A DNA stretch of 64,000 bases from Xestospongia muta (Eukaryota > Porifera > Demospongiae > Haplosclerida > Petrosiidae), in NCBI GenBank assembly GCA_963693285.1, contig OY848931.1:935001-999000 (forward strand), given 5' to 3'. Each line of letters starts with the position of its first letter. Position 1 is the first letter of the stretch. Positions 14,501 to 26,066 of the stretch are shown here, piece after piece. Under the pieces are notes generated by a model that made no database searches, was not told where the DNA came from, and worked only from the letters and a program-made list of their open reading frames with translations. The translations under genes were made by a program, and so were the position numbers.

Positions 14501-17500
14501 GATCAATCAGTTCTGATCGTGCTAACTCTTCTTGAATTAACTTCTCTTTGCCTTTAATAGAATTCCGTCCATCCTCAACAAAATAAACAGCATCTTCACG
14601 TTCTTCATGGACTTCACTTCCATCAACTACCATAAAACCATGCTCATCAAAGAGATCATCAATTCGCAGGTTTATACCAAGATGTTTGATAGCATTTAAC
14701 TTTAATGCCACTTCAGCAATCTCTTCTCGTCTCATGCCCAAGTTTTCATATTTTTCAACCTGTTCTCGTGTACACAATGCCTCAGCATGTCGTAGGTCAA
14801 TAGCTGTCATATCAATCTTAAGTGTAATGGTATGAGTAGCAATGTTGTCTGTTATCCGAAATTCTGGTTCTCCGATAGGTTTGATACACTTGAATAGAAT
14901 TTTGGAGAACTCTGCAACCTGTTCTTTGGTCAACCAACTTCCAATGTCCTTTTCTTGTTCAGAGGAGGTGTGGTCATGAGGTTGAGAGGGGATAAGTGAT
15001 GTTAAATGTAACGTATTTGACGATGAGGATTTGTGGTTGGAGGAACTATCCGTTGGAAGTGAGGATGGAGATCTGTTAGAAAGGAAACAAGAACTGCTTG
15101 TCAACAAATTAAACATTACTATAATAAAATATGTCACAACCACATTGTGTGTACATGTTACATGTAAGTGCTAACAAACTCATCCGCATTATTATATTAT
15201 ACATATATATACATGTATATATATATGTGTATAGACATATATATGTCCCTCCCATAAGGAAGACTAAGGTGTCAGTATATACACACACACAGAGTCCTTT
15301 TCATTGAGAGGTAATGTTATATCTCTGCTTGTATCCGCTACTAAATTTATAATATGAGTAGTAGTTATTAGACAGAGACCAAAGCTGGTTCTCATGTTGC
15401 ATGTATGTAGAATAAAAACCTAGGAATGAGACCATTATGACAGTAGCTTACTTGGTTTGTCCAGTAGGTTGAGCTGGTTTTTCTTTTGCCTGAATGGAAA
15501 TATACTTCAATACACACACAACTGAATGTAGTACCACATGATAGTTCAAGAATAAGATTGAGGTATTATTATAGTAAGTACAAACACACATACTTACTTT
15601 TGGAGGAACACTGGATGGTGTTGTAGCTTGTAATGCCTCTGTCGTATAATCTTCAGTATCAGATTGTCGCTGACTTTTTCTAAGAGCTTCTCCTTCAGCT
15701 TTGATCTTAGCAAGAGTCGCCTGTCGTTGTTCTCGTTGCCGATCCTCATGCTAAACAAAGAAACAAAACAAGAATAACAAAATGTTCCCTACATATCATA
15801 TTATTCCATCTAGTAGCCTACCCTACTCTCCCTTCTCCTTGTTGTAGAACGAACACAACATAGTAACCATTCAAGTTTACGCATGCTAACTAGAATTAGG
15901 AAGGCAAGACCTACAGTCAACTGACTCAGCAAAACTAACTCAATACCTTCCTTTAGTATTAAGACTGAATAGAGCATGCAAAAACTTGAAACATGGGAGA
16001 TTACTTCAATAAATTATTCAATCAAAGTACTTCTTAGTTTCTTTGTCAGCATTTTGCAAAATTTAAAAATATGATCTTTAGTTATAGAAACAGCTGCTCT
16101 ATGTACATCACCATAGTAACCATGTAGACAGCTGACCAATAAAACGTGTTTACTTTCCCAGACAATGCAGACCACACTAATACATTGTGTATAGCTAACC
16201 TTTCTAAGTTCTTGATGCTGGACTTGTAATTGTTCTTTAGCAGATTTCCATACTTTTCCAATTTCTTCCATTTCTTGGTCAAGTGATATATAACTTTAGA
16301 ACACACAAAGATAACTCAATACTAGATATAGCAGTGGTGACTTCTTACCTCTGGCTAAGAGCATCTGCTGTACTACGGTGGAAGGGATCAGACGAGAGAG
16401 AGGCCAATCTTAGTTGAGCAATAATTAATGGTAAATTACTGCTCATGAAAGATTCAGCGAATATGAGTTCACGAAAAATATTTTTGTTTACTAGTTCAAT
16501 AGTCACACCCAGTCTACGAACATAATCTGTTGCTTCCTGTAGCCAAACAGAACACAATAAAGGAAAAGTAAGCACATGTACAATGATGGAAATGATTTGT
16601 AAACCATTATAATAATTGTCTGTACTTATGATATCTAGGAATTCTTCTAACAATATGTGTGCGTGCGTGCATGTGTGTGTGTGCATACCAAGGGCTCCAG
16701 GAGAAATAACAGTCCAGGTAATGCTGCACAGAGTGTGGAATATTCATCCAACAACATCTGTATGAATTCAATAGCTAATTGGGGAGAATTGAATCCACAA
16801 GACAATTGTTCCAAGAGACGAACTTTGACCTCCAAGAGATATTCCCTAAATACAATAACAACTAAAATTCAAACTCCACCCACTAAATCTAGACTACTAA
16901 TTTAGAAGCACAGATCATTCTAATCGTTGTACCCAATATGTAGACAAAATACAGGACATTAAAATGACCCATAGACTAAATGTAGTCCACATTTTATAGC
17001 TATACTCTGTGTTCTTTATATACTACTGACCTTGCTAAAGTCTCTAGTCTTTGAAAGAACTGATGTGGATCTCGACTACAAAGTTTTTTAACAATATCTC
17101 TCATTTTATCAGAGCCAATGCTTTCTCTGGTCGATAATTCTAATGGAAAGGATAAGCATCATGGAACAGCCACACCCCTTAATTACCTGATAGGTTCATA
17201 CTGTCTCTATAGATACAGCGTACAATATGTCTGATTTCCATCCAGTAACTCTGAGTAATATGAGCATCACGTTCCACTTCAGGAGGTACAGCATTCTCTC
17301 TACAAATAAAGTGTAAAAGTTGAAACTTCATTATCAATTCATCCATAATATCTATCTGATGATTTTTGACTGACCTTTTACTTACACAGGCAGCACAATT
17401 ACACAAGTTCTCTTTCATAGGAGTTCTTGGAGCTACATAACTATCGACTACACTCTTAAAATCATCTGGTGTTATACCTAGCTTTAAACATCCATCACAG

Positions 17501-17513
17501 ATAAAAGGAATGC

Positions 17514-17579
<66 letters not shown>

Positions 17580-17752
17580 AGGGAGAGGGAGAGGGAGAGG
17601 GGGAGAGGGAGAGGGAGAGGGAGAGGGAGAGAGGGAGAGGGAGAGGGAGAGGGAGAGGGAGAGGGAGAGGGAGAGGGAGAGGGAGAGGGAGAGGGAGAGG
17701 GAGAGGGAGAGGGAGAGGGAGAGGGAGAGGGGGAGGGGGAGGGGGAGAGGGA

Positions 17753-17823
<71 letters not shown>

Positions 17824-19522
17824 TACTTAGTAATATGCATAATAAATTTGTGGTATAACCATATAAGGAATATTTACTATCTAACAATCACCTGTTATCT
17901 CCATCCATCCATCCAACTAATCTGTCCATTCATTTATCTATCTGTCCATACTCTCACTCATCCCTCCATTATCCTTACATCTAAACAATGTCTGACAATA
18001 AATCCACTAAATCATATTACAACATGTTCATTAAACATCAATACATTCTTTCAATAGATCAAAGAGTTTGTGAGGTCAACTTACAGTATTGCTATCAGGA
18101 TTTCTGACTCCTCTCACTAAAAAGAGATTGCATCTGTCATTACATTAAAACTAGATACAAAATCAATTCTATTACAAAACGCGTGACACAAGTATACAAT
18201 ACATCAGATTACAGACTATATTAACACAACTACATTAAGTCATCATTACTATATGGATATTTATAATTGCTTGTTCACTGCATGTAGCTTAATGTTACTG
18301 TCTAACTTACCTAATTGTCTGACAGGCTTTCCACAACAAGTACACTTGGTTGTAGTTATAACTGGTTCGTGTTGATCACTGGCTTGCTGTTGTAAGAAAG
18401 AGAGTGTGTTCAACCTATACTCTTATCAATACTATAACAATTTTATTACATCAACAGTTCTAATTACAGAACAAAGTTTTATTACATCAACAGTCTTAAT
18501 TACAGGTACAGTTTTATTACATCAACAGTTTTAATTACAGGTATAGTTTTATTACATCAACAGTTTTAATTACAGGTACAGTTTTATTACATCAACAGTT
18601 TTAATTACAGGTATAGTTTTATTACATCAACAGTTTATTTACAGGTACAGTTTTATTACATCAACAGTTTTATTTACAGGATCAAAGTTTTATTACATCA
18701 ATTGAAATTATATAGTTCTAGATACTTTTTGTCAGATTTAGTCCCAGCAATGACGTAATGATGACATATCGATGATGTAATAAACAGCTGGATGTTATTT
18801 TTTAAATAAAATAATTATTGATTGAAAACATATACCATTAGTCAGTCACACACATAATTTAAGATCTATCCTAGGTGGGTATTGATTGCAAATGCCTGCC
18901 TACTGTGTAGGAACAAAAGCCTCATTGATAAATCTTGTACAATTAGTAAGTATCATACTAGACATCACAATAGCAGTATATAGATTGTACCAAGAATACT
19001 AAATGTGTAATTTAAAGGAGTCGGTGAGACACCATCATTAAATTTTACTATAATCTGTGAATGACAATGACATGTTATAATATCAAAGCAAATTAGGGCT
19101 CTCCTGTATAGGCCTAGAGCAGGTTTGATATTGTTCTTTGGATACAAATTCAGAATGATTAATATACAAAAGGTCAATTTACAGTACTCAATTAAGATGA
19201 CCCCACCCACATAGGTTAGAGTAAGCCACAATTGTTTTGTCAAAATTGAGTGTTATTTCAACTCAACTCAAGTCTTCTGAGTACAAGGAGCATTACACCT
19301 CACTCCTGTAATTACCAGCATCAATTAAAGTAATTGCACCATGTATCAGTAATTACCATCAAATTATGATGGCAACTTGCTCAAGCTTACTTTTGGATAT
19401 TTCTCTGATTGTTCTTGAGGTGGAACGGGAGAATCTGACTCACCATTACCAACAGTCTTTCTCTTCTTCTTTTTCCCTTTCTTTTTGGTCAGTGAGGTAT
19501 TGTTTAGCACCGAATCCGCCAT
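11556..19522 (-). CDS. FAM193: FAM193 family protein
   Basis: 22 exons: 19522-19391, 18386-18311, 18116-18085, 17514-17187, 17139-17031, 16845-16689, 16536-16349, 16293-16200, 15750-15598, 15489-15452, 15072-13905, 13846-13711, 13577-13277, 13218-13137, 12878-12786, 12737-12438, 12392-12170, 12117-12047, 11950-11899, 11840-11812, 11757-11705, 11643-11556. They make 1,300 residues, close to human FAM193A. Shared landmarks are a Lys-rich start, a Cys pair cluster followed by GVRNPD, FIQMLLDEYSTLCAALP, the CPCCYCELFGHNS motif (about 986-998), HNYTKQRDKMRQKLEKKR, a LDDLLRFIEG helix, and a C-terminal block with DYDQELEDFKKLCF. The molecular function of this family is poorly known. Residues about 1030-1065 are very His-rich. 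The exon at 17187-17514 is kept whole because an internal GTAAGT has no in-frame acceptor. A (CT)n tract (sense strand) abuts that exon's 3' splice site. Confidence 0.88.
15190..15300. repeat. AT/ATAC microsatellite in FAM193 intron
   Basis: Low-complexity tatacatatatatacatgta sequence followed by a short AC run, within the intron between exons 15489-15452 and 15072-13905. Confidence 0.6.
17517..17820. repeat. (GA)n/(GGGAGA)n microsatellite at FAM193 3' splice site
   Basis: About 300 bp: perfect GA flanks a core of GGGAGA hexamers. Read on the gene (minus) strand this is a CT/TCTCCC pyrimidine tract that runs straight into CTCAG at the acceptor of the exon starting at 17514. It therefore serves as, or replaces, the polypyrimidine tract. 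Confidence 0.9.
18441..18712. repeat. 35-bp minisatellite in FAM193 intron 1
   Basis: Seven to eight tandem copies of a unit beginning ttttattacatcaacagttt and ending in acaggtacag or acaggtatag. Alternate units carry C or T at the same position. It lies wholly inside the first intron and is non-coding. Confidence 0.85.
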
Positions 19523-19823
19523 AATCTCAATGTCGATAGATAGATCACAAGTTTTAACTTACTAAGAGTAGGAAGAATGAATTAATCGAGGTGAAGAATT
19601 TGTTTTCGAGTTGTTCTTTTGGCATATAAAAGTCAAACCTTTGTGTTAAACATCCGCCATTTTAGAATGTTATGCAAAAGGCATGCGAGTATTGTGCATT
19701 AATCGTAAAACAAAACCATACTCCGTTTACTCTCATTAAGTATCCGCCCACTATCGAGTATGAGTCACATGAATACAATCTAGCCACACCCTTATATTTA
19801 AGCCAAGTCACTCTCAGAGAGAA
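19523..19823. promoter_or_regulatory. bidirectional promoter, FAM193 / His-rich gene
   Basis: 301 bp separate the two divergent start codons. On the plus side a TATA-like TATATTTA at 19793-19800 lies 24 nt before the His-rich gene's ATG, so transcription would have to start very close to the ATG. No obvious TATA faces FAM193. Shared control is inferred from position only. Confidence 0.45.
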
Positions 19824-20792
19824 ATGGCACACCATCATCACCATCATCATCATCATCATGGGCATTGGGGACACGAAGAGAATAAAGCATTGAGGGTAAG
19901 TTATATCAAGTCTGTCAATTCAACTCACCTTTTTAATTGCAGCAAGAACATCGCGCTGAAAAGCAAGAAGCAAGGCTGCATGGCCGTGCTGTCAATGCAG
20001 CTCTCCATGGCAACATTGGCAGAGCTATAGTTCTAGAGGTAACAATTTACTACCCAAATTAATTTAAGTGATGATCTATTTTAGGCTAAAGCTGAACAAA
20101 AACACCACCAAGCTGTAAATGCGGGTATTCGAGCTGATATAGCTCATGATTTGGGTCATGGTCACCATCACCATTATTATCACCCACCTCCACATCATCA
20201 TCACAGATATGGAGAAGAAGTGAATATTATTGTACAAAATCCCGTCCCTGTACCTCAACCGACCTATCACCCTCCACCACCACAACCTGGTACATTAAAT
20301 ATACTATAACACACAGCATTGATACTATGCATATTCTTACACTGGATTAAGGACACTCTCTATAAATTTATGATAACAAGGACACTTGTTCTATTATCTT
20401 AATCTTTGTATTGATTATTACTACATTTTGGACCAATTTCATTTTCCCAGCTTGTATACCATCAAAGATTTAACAAAAGATAACCTTTTAGTCTTATAAA
20501 TCATGCCATTTATATGAGCTTGGTTTCTAAACTATAATCATAGCAATCAATCTTTACCAATCATAACAATCACATGATGTAATCATCACATGTCAACATG
20601 TACATTTCCTTTATTGCAGGGTATCCACCTTCTGGGGGCTATCCTCCTCCTGGAGGTTATCCACCACCTGGTCCTCCTGGAGGTTATCCACCACCCGGAG
20701 GTTATCCTCCTCCACAGTACCCTCCTACTCAGTACCCTCCACCTGGACAACCTGTTAGCTACTATCCATCACCACCTCCTCCAGGATACTGA
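19824..20792 (+). CDS. His10 / GYPPP-repeat low-complexity protein
   Basis: Four exons (19824-19895, 19943-20038, 20085-20289, 20620-20792) give 181 residues. The protein starts with Met-Ala and ten consecutive His, then GHWGHEE. Residues about 25-80 look like a charged helical segment rich in Ala, Glu, Lys and His. A second His-rich patch (HGHHHHYYHPPPHHHH) follows, then VNIIVQNPVPVPQP, and the last 57 residues are GYPPPGGYPPP/QYPP repeats ending in PPPPGY. Such tails occur in XYPPX-repeat, annexin-like and membrane-associated proteins. The His clusters could bind Zn, Ni or Cu or respond to pH, but no family was recognised and no signal peptide or membrane segment is visible. All exon phases fit and all splice sites are GT..AG, so the gene is probably real. 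Confidence 0.75.
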
Positions 20793-21255
20793 AGTGTCAA
20801 AAGACTAAAACCAGAGTGCTAGTGTGTGTATATATATATGTAACAGTACTAGCTGTAAAATGTACATAGATTTTCCTTTAAACTATTAATTTTACTGCTG
20901 ATTTAATTTTTCCAAGTATTAGATTGTCATTTATTGACAAACAAGTCTCAAAGATTAATTCCAAAATTGTCTATTATTCTAGTGATCTTGAATACATAAT
21001 AATTTCCTATTATATGTTAATGATGATATCAACACTGCACAAAGATTTTACATGTAAATAACATAATTAATGATACATAGAAAAGGATTATGGAACCTTT
21101 TACCTCAGTAATTAGGAACATTAATTATTGTATAATTATAGTTGGTATGTAAAATAGTCAGCTCGTTAAATAACAAAGTACAAATGTACATGGACAGCAT
21201 TATTGTTAGGAATTAAATTAGGTATGACATAAATAACACTTTAAAAGTTACCTAG

Positions 21256-22391
21256 TTACCTATGTACTTCACTTGGATCATATTCTTTGTCACTCTCTGA
21301 GTCATCTTCTCTGTCATCAGCTTCATGTCTAGACAAGGTAAGTCCTGCTTCTAAACTAGGAGTACTAGAACTGTGTCTTCGTGTAGGTGATGTGTGAATA
21401 CTAATATGTTCTAATCTTTCATTTTCTGGAAGACAGTTATTGATTCTGTTCATTAAAGGAACACAGTTAGCCAAATGGGACTGAATGTCTTGTAGGGCTT
21501 CTGAAAGTTCAGATACTAACAAAATAAATATAACAATAATTACTTCTTGTGTACTCAAATTATTTTTACCTCTTTGTAAGTGAGGTAAAGCCTTGTTGAT
21601 TCTCTCATGACGTCTTGCTAATTGCTGTACTATGCCAGCTGAAAACATTTCGATATCCTTCATTCTACTTGCTAAAGATTTCTACATTTAAAGACAAACA
21701 AACAAACAGTCTAGATAATTTAGCTTAATCATTTGATATAAACTGACTTGTTCAATTGCAACAGTTTGAGCAGAGTTAGACAAGTGTGATTGATATCGAG
21801 TGCACAAAGCTACAAGAACTTGATGACTAACTCCCTCTAATAGATATAAATTCTATAACATATAAAACTGTGGTTTTAATTTATTAAATAAATTTTAAAT
21901 ATAATTTTTGATTGTATCTATAAAAATTACTATTAGTTAAACTTCCAAAGCATATCTTTGTATATCTTAAATGTATTACCTTCAAAAGTTTCAAGTGGAT
22001 ATTCATATTCTAGTGTCGACTTTAAAATCGGCCAAAACTAAAATACACAGAATGTTACATAATTGAATTGTAATTTTTTGTGAGCTCACTCTATGCAACC
22101 TGTCTAATTTTTGAAGCTCTACTGACTTCAGATTAGCTGAGTATGAATTTGCATCTGGTTTTGGATTAACTACAGTGATGCCTTTAATTTGTCTCTACAA
22201 TCAACAACATTGAGTAAACTAATTCTTGGCTGGATGTATACCTCTTCATTGGGTGATGATGATACTAAAAGATCGTCTGAAGTGGTAGATGATTCTAAAT
22301 ATTGTTTAGAAGGACTTTGATAGCTTTGACTTTGTCCCTATAGAGCAGTATGTATTGAGAAAAGGACTAACAAGTATAGATCACTCACCAT
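21256..22391 (-). CDS. BORCS5: BORC complex subunit 5 (BORCS5/myrlysin)
   Basis: Seven exons (22391-22389, 22337-22242, 22194-22090, 22037-21980, 21836-21748, 21681-21570, 21515-21256) give 240 residues. BORCS5 is the N-myristoylated subunit that anchors BORC to lysosomes and recruits Arl8 for kinesin-driven lysosome movement. The protein begins MGQSQSYQS, a good myristoylation signal. It then shows KLDRLHRFWPILKSTL, HQVLVALCTRYQSHL and NNCLPENERLEH, matching the order of conserved blocks in the family (human about 196 aa). A coiled-coil lies in the middle. The extra C-terminus is acidic and Ser-rich (DDREDDSESDKEYD). Exon 1 codes only for the start Met: the intron donor GTGAGT follows the ATG directly. 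The exon 3 donor at 22089 is chosen because it alone keeps the frame. The start codon lies 17 bp from a transposon insertion. Confidence 0.88.
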
Positions 22392-22399
22392 TTTGACAA

Positions 22400-22408
22400 G
22401 GCCACACC
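22400..22408. repeat. 9-bp target-site duplication, left
   Basis: GGCCACACC, repeated exactly in direct orientation at 23649-23657 on the other side of the element with 37-bp inverted repeats. Confidence 0.85.
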
Positions 22409-22444
22409 ATAGATAGTATAGACTACGTAACCGGGATTGGAAAC

Positions 22445-22458
22445 GGATCACGTGATCC
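22445..22458. promoter_or_regulatory. CACGTG palindrome near BORCS5
   Basis: GGATCACGTGATCC is a 14-bp perfect palindrome. Its TCACGTGA core matches the site of MiT/TFE (CLEAR-type) and USF bHLH factors. It sits about 55 bp upstream of the BORCS5 ATG, just inside the left terminal repeat. The link to lysosomal gene control is inference. Confidence 0.4.
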
Positions 22459-23596
22459 CATAGAACTGAATGAACATTCGAAAACGCACTCCGTGTCCAA
22501 AGAAATCAATTAATTTTTATTACCTGACATTGTAAACTGGACATACTCTTACCAGTATTATATTACTCTATGAAGACATTAATGTGATTTTTATTTATCA
22601 AAACATTGACTATATAATTTTCTTTATGTTCTATTATTAAAAGAAGTTAATAACACAGGCATTCACTTTTAAATTACTTATTTTACGATGAAAATAGCAC
22701 TAAAAATACTTTTGTAGCTCTTTCATCTTACAGCATTGTTATTACTAAAAGATTTAGGACGAAATATTTAGAACAAATAAGAACACGTTGGTTTAGACTG
22801 TTCTTTCTAAGTAAAGTCGCGCTATTCTTATGGAAAACACTAAAACAACATAAGATAGAGGTGCACTTTTGGGACTATAGCCATTGTTTTAAACTATGTA
22901 GACATAAATTACAACCTTTTATCTGAAGATGAAGGATTGCTGTGTTGGTTTAGCTTGTTATAATTTGCTTTAGCAATCTCCTGTCACAGTTATGTAAGAT
23001 ACAAAATACTCGTACATATTCAGTACAAAAATTAAGTATAGTACACTAAAATAATTATTAATAAATATTTTCCTTTCAAATGGTAAAACAAAATTCAGAC
23101 TGTACTATAGAAAGCACAGGCTAATATAATAGATCTTTTATAGGAATTAGTACTAGTGACTAGGATAATTATGCCACTAAATATTTGATCAGTAATGTAC
23201 TGATACACGACAGGATTGTTTGAACAACTAATCAATGCTTGAATGAAACTACACCATGTAGACCTAAAGTGCTCTGACGTCCTGATGTCGGGGTATCTTC
23301 CCCATATTCTCTCCCTTCTTGTTGTCATATTCTTACAATTATCTTGTTCAAGAGTGGATGACAGGTCATGTATTAGGCTGATTGCAAAAGTTGATACAAT
23401 CTCCCTGTTTTCAGACCTAGAACACCATTTAACAGGAGGTCTGCACTATCTAACACTAATAAATATTTATTATAAACTAACACTTAATTAAAGAAAAGAT
23501 TCCAAAAATACTACACGCTAGTTTCAGAAGAAACAGGCCATAGTTTACATATATTATACCGTTTGTGCTTGTCAGATAAAGATGACAAGGAGTGTA

Positions 23597-23628
23597 CCGG
23601 AAGTGCGTGGGCGTTTCCAATCCCGGTT
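23597..23628 (+). promoter_or_regulatory. ETS and CCAAT motifs before first dehydrogenase
   Basis: CCGGAAGT (ETS/GABP-type, 23597-23604) is followed by CCAAT (23617-23621) and CCGG within the right terminal repeat, oriented toward the dehydrogenase gene. The left terminal repeat presents the same outward CCAAT toward BORCS5. Promoter use is inferred. Confidence 0.35.
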
Positions 23629-23690
23629 ACGTAGTCTATACTATCTATGGCCACACCTGGTCCAAAAGGGTTACGCCCACCTTTCTGGCC

Positions 23691-24705
23691 ATGCTGTCTG
23701 GCTCTCCTCTAATGTGGATTGTTCTTTGTGGTCTTCTGATAGTAGGATTGGCAATATGGAGGTACATCTTTGTCATTGGTGTACCTTGTAAGAGTAAGAG
23801 ACGTATGGATGGTAAAACAGTTATAATAACTGGTGCTAATACTGGTATTGGTAAGGAGACAGCACTGGATCTGGCTAACAGAGGAGCTAGAGTCATCTTA
23901 GCTTGTAGAAATGAGAAGAAGGCTACAATAGCTGTAGATGATATTAAAAAGAAGACCAATAATCAAAATGTCATCTTTAAGAAACTAGATCTAGCCTCCT
24001 TAGCATCAGTACGTCAATTCTCAGAAGAAATCTTACAAGAAGAGGAACATATTGATGTACTAATAAATAATGCTGGAGTTATGGTTCCACCTTATACATT
24101 AACTGAAGATGGATTTGAACTTCAATTTGGTGTCAATCATCTTGGTCATTTCCTCCTCACAAATCTTCTCCTTGATCGCATTAAACAGTCAACTCCAAGT
24201 CGTATTGTTAACGTATCTTCACTAGCACACACAATGGGGTATATTGATTTTAATGATATGATGTGGAGTAAAAGATACCAAGCTCAACTAGCATATGGAC
24301 GCAGCAAATTAGCTAATATTATGTTTACTTGTGAGCTTTCAAAAAGACTAGAAGGAACTGGAGTCTTTGTGTATTCATTACATCCTGGATCAATAAAAAC
24401 TGAATTGATACGACATGTAATTAGCGGGTGGAAAGTTATTATAATGGTATGTTAAAGTCAATAACTCATTTTGTTATTGTTTTCCTTTTTTATAGCCTCT
24501 TTTATATGCTGGTATGTTTGTGTTTGCAAAGACACCAACTCAAGGAGCACAGACAACCATTCATTGTGCAGTGTCTGAAGAATGTGAGGGAATAACAGGT
24601 AAGTACTGGTCTGACTGTGCTATTAAAGAACCAAGCAAGAGAGCTCTCAATGATGAAGACTGCAAGAAACTCTGGGACTATAGTGCTGATCTAGTAGGAT
24701 TATAA
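23691..24705 (+). CDS. RDH11-14-like short-chain dehydrogenase, copy 1
   Basis: Two exons (23691-24446, 24496-24705), 321 residues. The chosen ATG opens an N-terminal hydrophobic anchor as in the other copies; an upstream in-frame ATG at 23592 lies in the transposon end and is less likely. The Rossmann motif TGANTGIG, the NNAG motif, the SS of VNVSS, and catalytic YGRSK are all present in order. The last exon carries KTPTQGAQTT and GKYWSDC, typical of retinol dehydrogenases 11-14. Such enzymes reduce retinal or lipid aldehydes with NADPH at ER or mitochondrial membranes; the substrate here is unknown. It is the first of four tandem genes and its N-terminus differs most (IFVIGVPCKSKRR instead of RASFGVCKSKRR). 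Confidence 0.9.
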
Positions 24706-24786
24706 GTTTATATAGTTGAGGTTTTCGAAAAGTTTGGAAACTAAGTAATTGTAAGGTGTGGCTAATTTTAATAACCAGTTTGAGTT

Positions 24787-25984
24787 ATGTCTTTTTGGTC
24801 TTGGCCGTCTCCTTTCTATCTATCTGTTGGTGGAGGTCTTCTGTTAACAATTGGAGTTATTGCATGGAGGGCCTCCTTTGGAGTATGTAAGAGTAAGAGA
24901 CGTATGGATGGTAAGACAGTTATAGTAACTGGTGCTAATACTGGTATTGGTAAGGAGACAGCACTGGATCTGGCTAACAGAGGAGCTAGAGTCATTTTAG
25001 CTTGTAGAGATGAGAAGAAGGCTACAATAGCTGTAGATGATATTAAAAAGAAGACCAATAATCAAAATGTCATCTTTAAGAAACTAGATCTAGCCTCCTT
25101 AGCATCAGTACGTCAATTCTCAAAAGAGATTTTACAAGAAGAAGAACATATTGATGTACTAATAAATAATGCTGGAGTTATGGTTCCTTATTACATGCTA
25201 ACTGATGATGGATTTGAACTCCAATTTGGTGTCAATCATCTTGGCCATTTTCTCCTCACAAACCTCCTCCTTGATCGCATCAAACAGTCAACTCCAAGTC
25301 GTATTGTTAATGTATCAGCTTTAGCTCATGTTCATGCTAATCTTGATTTTGATGACATGATGTGGGAGAAAAAAGGCTTTGAAATATGGTCATCATATGG
25401 TCGTAGCAAACTAGCCAATATAATGTTTACTTGCGAGTTAGCTAAACAATTGGAGGGAACTGGTGTTAGTACATACTCATTACATCCTGGAATTATCAAC
25501 ACAGAATTTCTTCGTAATGTGCCTTGGTGGTTATGGATTGTCCTTACAGTAAGTCATGATTAATTCTCTTGTGATTAATTGTGAGTTCAATGTGACCACA
25601 TGACATACTAGAATGACACATCTGACTACATAATGTGTGCAATGTTACATAACATTTTGTAACATTAAATAAAGTTGTGTTCAGTGCTAATTTTAATGTC
25701 ATGACTGATACAAAACTCAATTATAAAACACAATAGATACTACTGTTTTATATAAATATATATTCTTTCTACAGCCCATTTTATATCTGATTGCTGTCCT
25801 CTTTCTTAAGACACCAACTCAAGGAGCACAGACAACCATTCATTGTGCAGTGTCTGAAGAATGTGAAGGAATAACTGGAAAGTACTGGTCTGACTGTGCT
25901 ATTAAAGAACCACATCAAAGAGTTTACACTGACGAAGATTGTAAAAAACTCTGGGACTATAGCACTGAACTAGTAGGATTGTGA
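24787..25984 (+). CDS. RDH11-14-like short-chain dehydrogenase, copy 2 (Ser lost)
   Basis: Two exons (24787-25548, 25775-25984), 323 residues, starting 81 bp after the stop of copy 1. It has the N-terminal membrane anchor, TGANTGIG (residues 48-55), NNAG (127-130) and YGRSK (Tyr about 204). The catalytic-Ser block reads VNVSALAH instead of VNVSSLAH, so the second Ser, normally part of the SDR catalytic tetrad, is Ala. The gap from this position to Tyr is also one residue longer than in the sister copies. The gene is otherwise intact, so the enzyme may be inactive or altered. Its intron (226 nt) is longer than those of the other copies (about 50 nt). Confidence 0.88.
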
Positions 25985-26066
25985 ACACATTATGTATAAA
26001 TACCTTTGCTTACGTGTAATTCATAGCGTCTATTAGGGGTGTGGTTGAATAACTCAAAATCTAATT

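Larger units (their letters stand above)
22409..23648. mobile_element. 1.24-kb TIR DNA transposon (MULE-like, non-autonomous)
   Basis: Perfect 37-bp terminal inverted repeats (22409-22445 starting atagatagtatagactacg, and 23612-23648) are flanked by a perfect 9-bp direct repeat GGCCACACC. A 9-bp duplication suits Mutator-like elements, with Merlin or Rehavkus as alternatives. The 1,166-bp interior is AT-rich and lacks a recognisable transposase. An open frame on the minus strand (23328-23095) is protein-like over its middle but unidentified. The element lies between the divergent start codons of BORCS5 and the first dehydrogenase, which would be only about 40 bp apart without it. The matching termini and intact target duplication suggest a fairly recent insertion. 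Confidence 0.85.

Noticed and set aside
17304..17385. Possible intron within the fourth FAM193 exon
   Set aside because: The donor GTAAGT is good, but the nearest acceptor breaks the frame and the uninterrupted frame is protein-like.
23095..23491. Open frames on both strands inside the 1.24-kb transposon as a transposase
   Set aside because: The minus-strand frame looks somewhat protein-like, but no catalytic motif or family was recognisable and it is too short.
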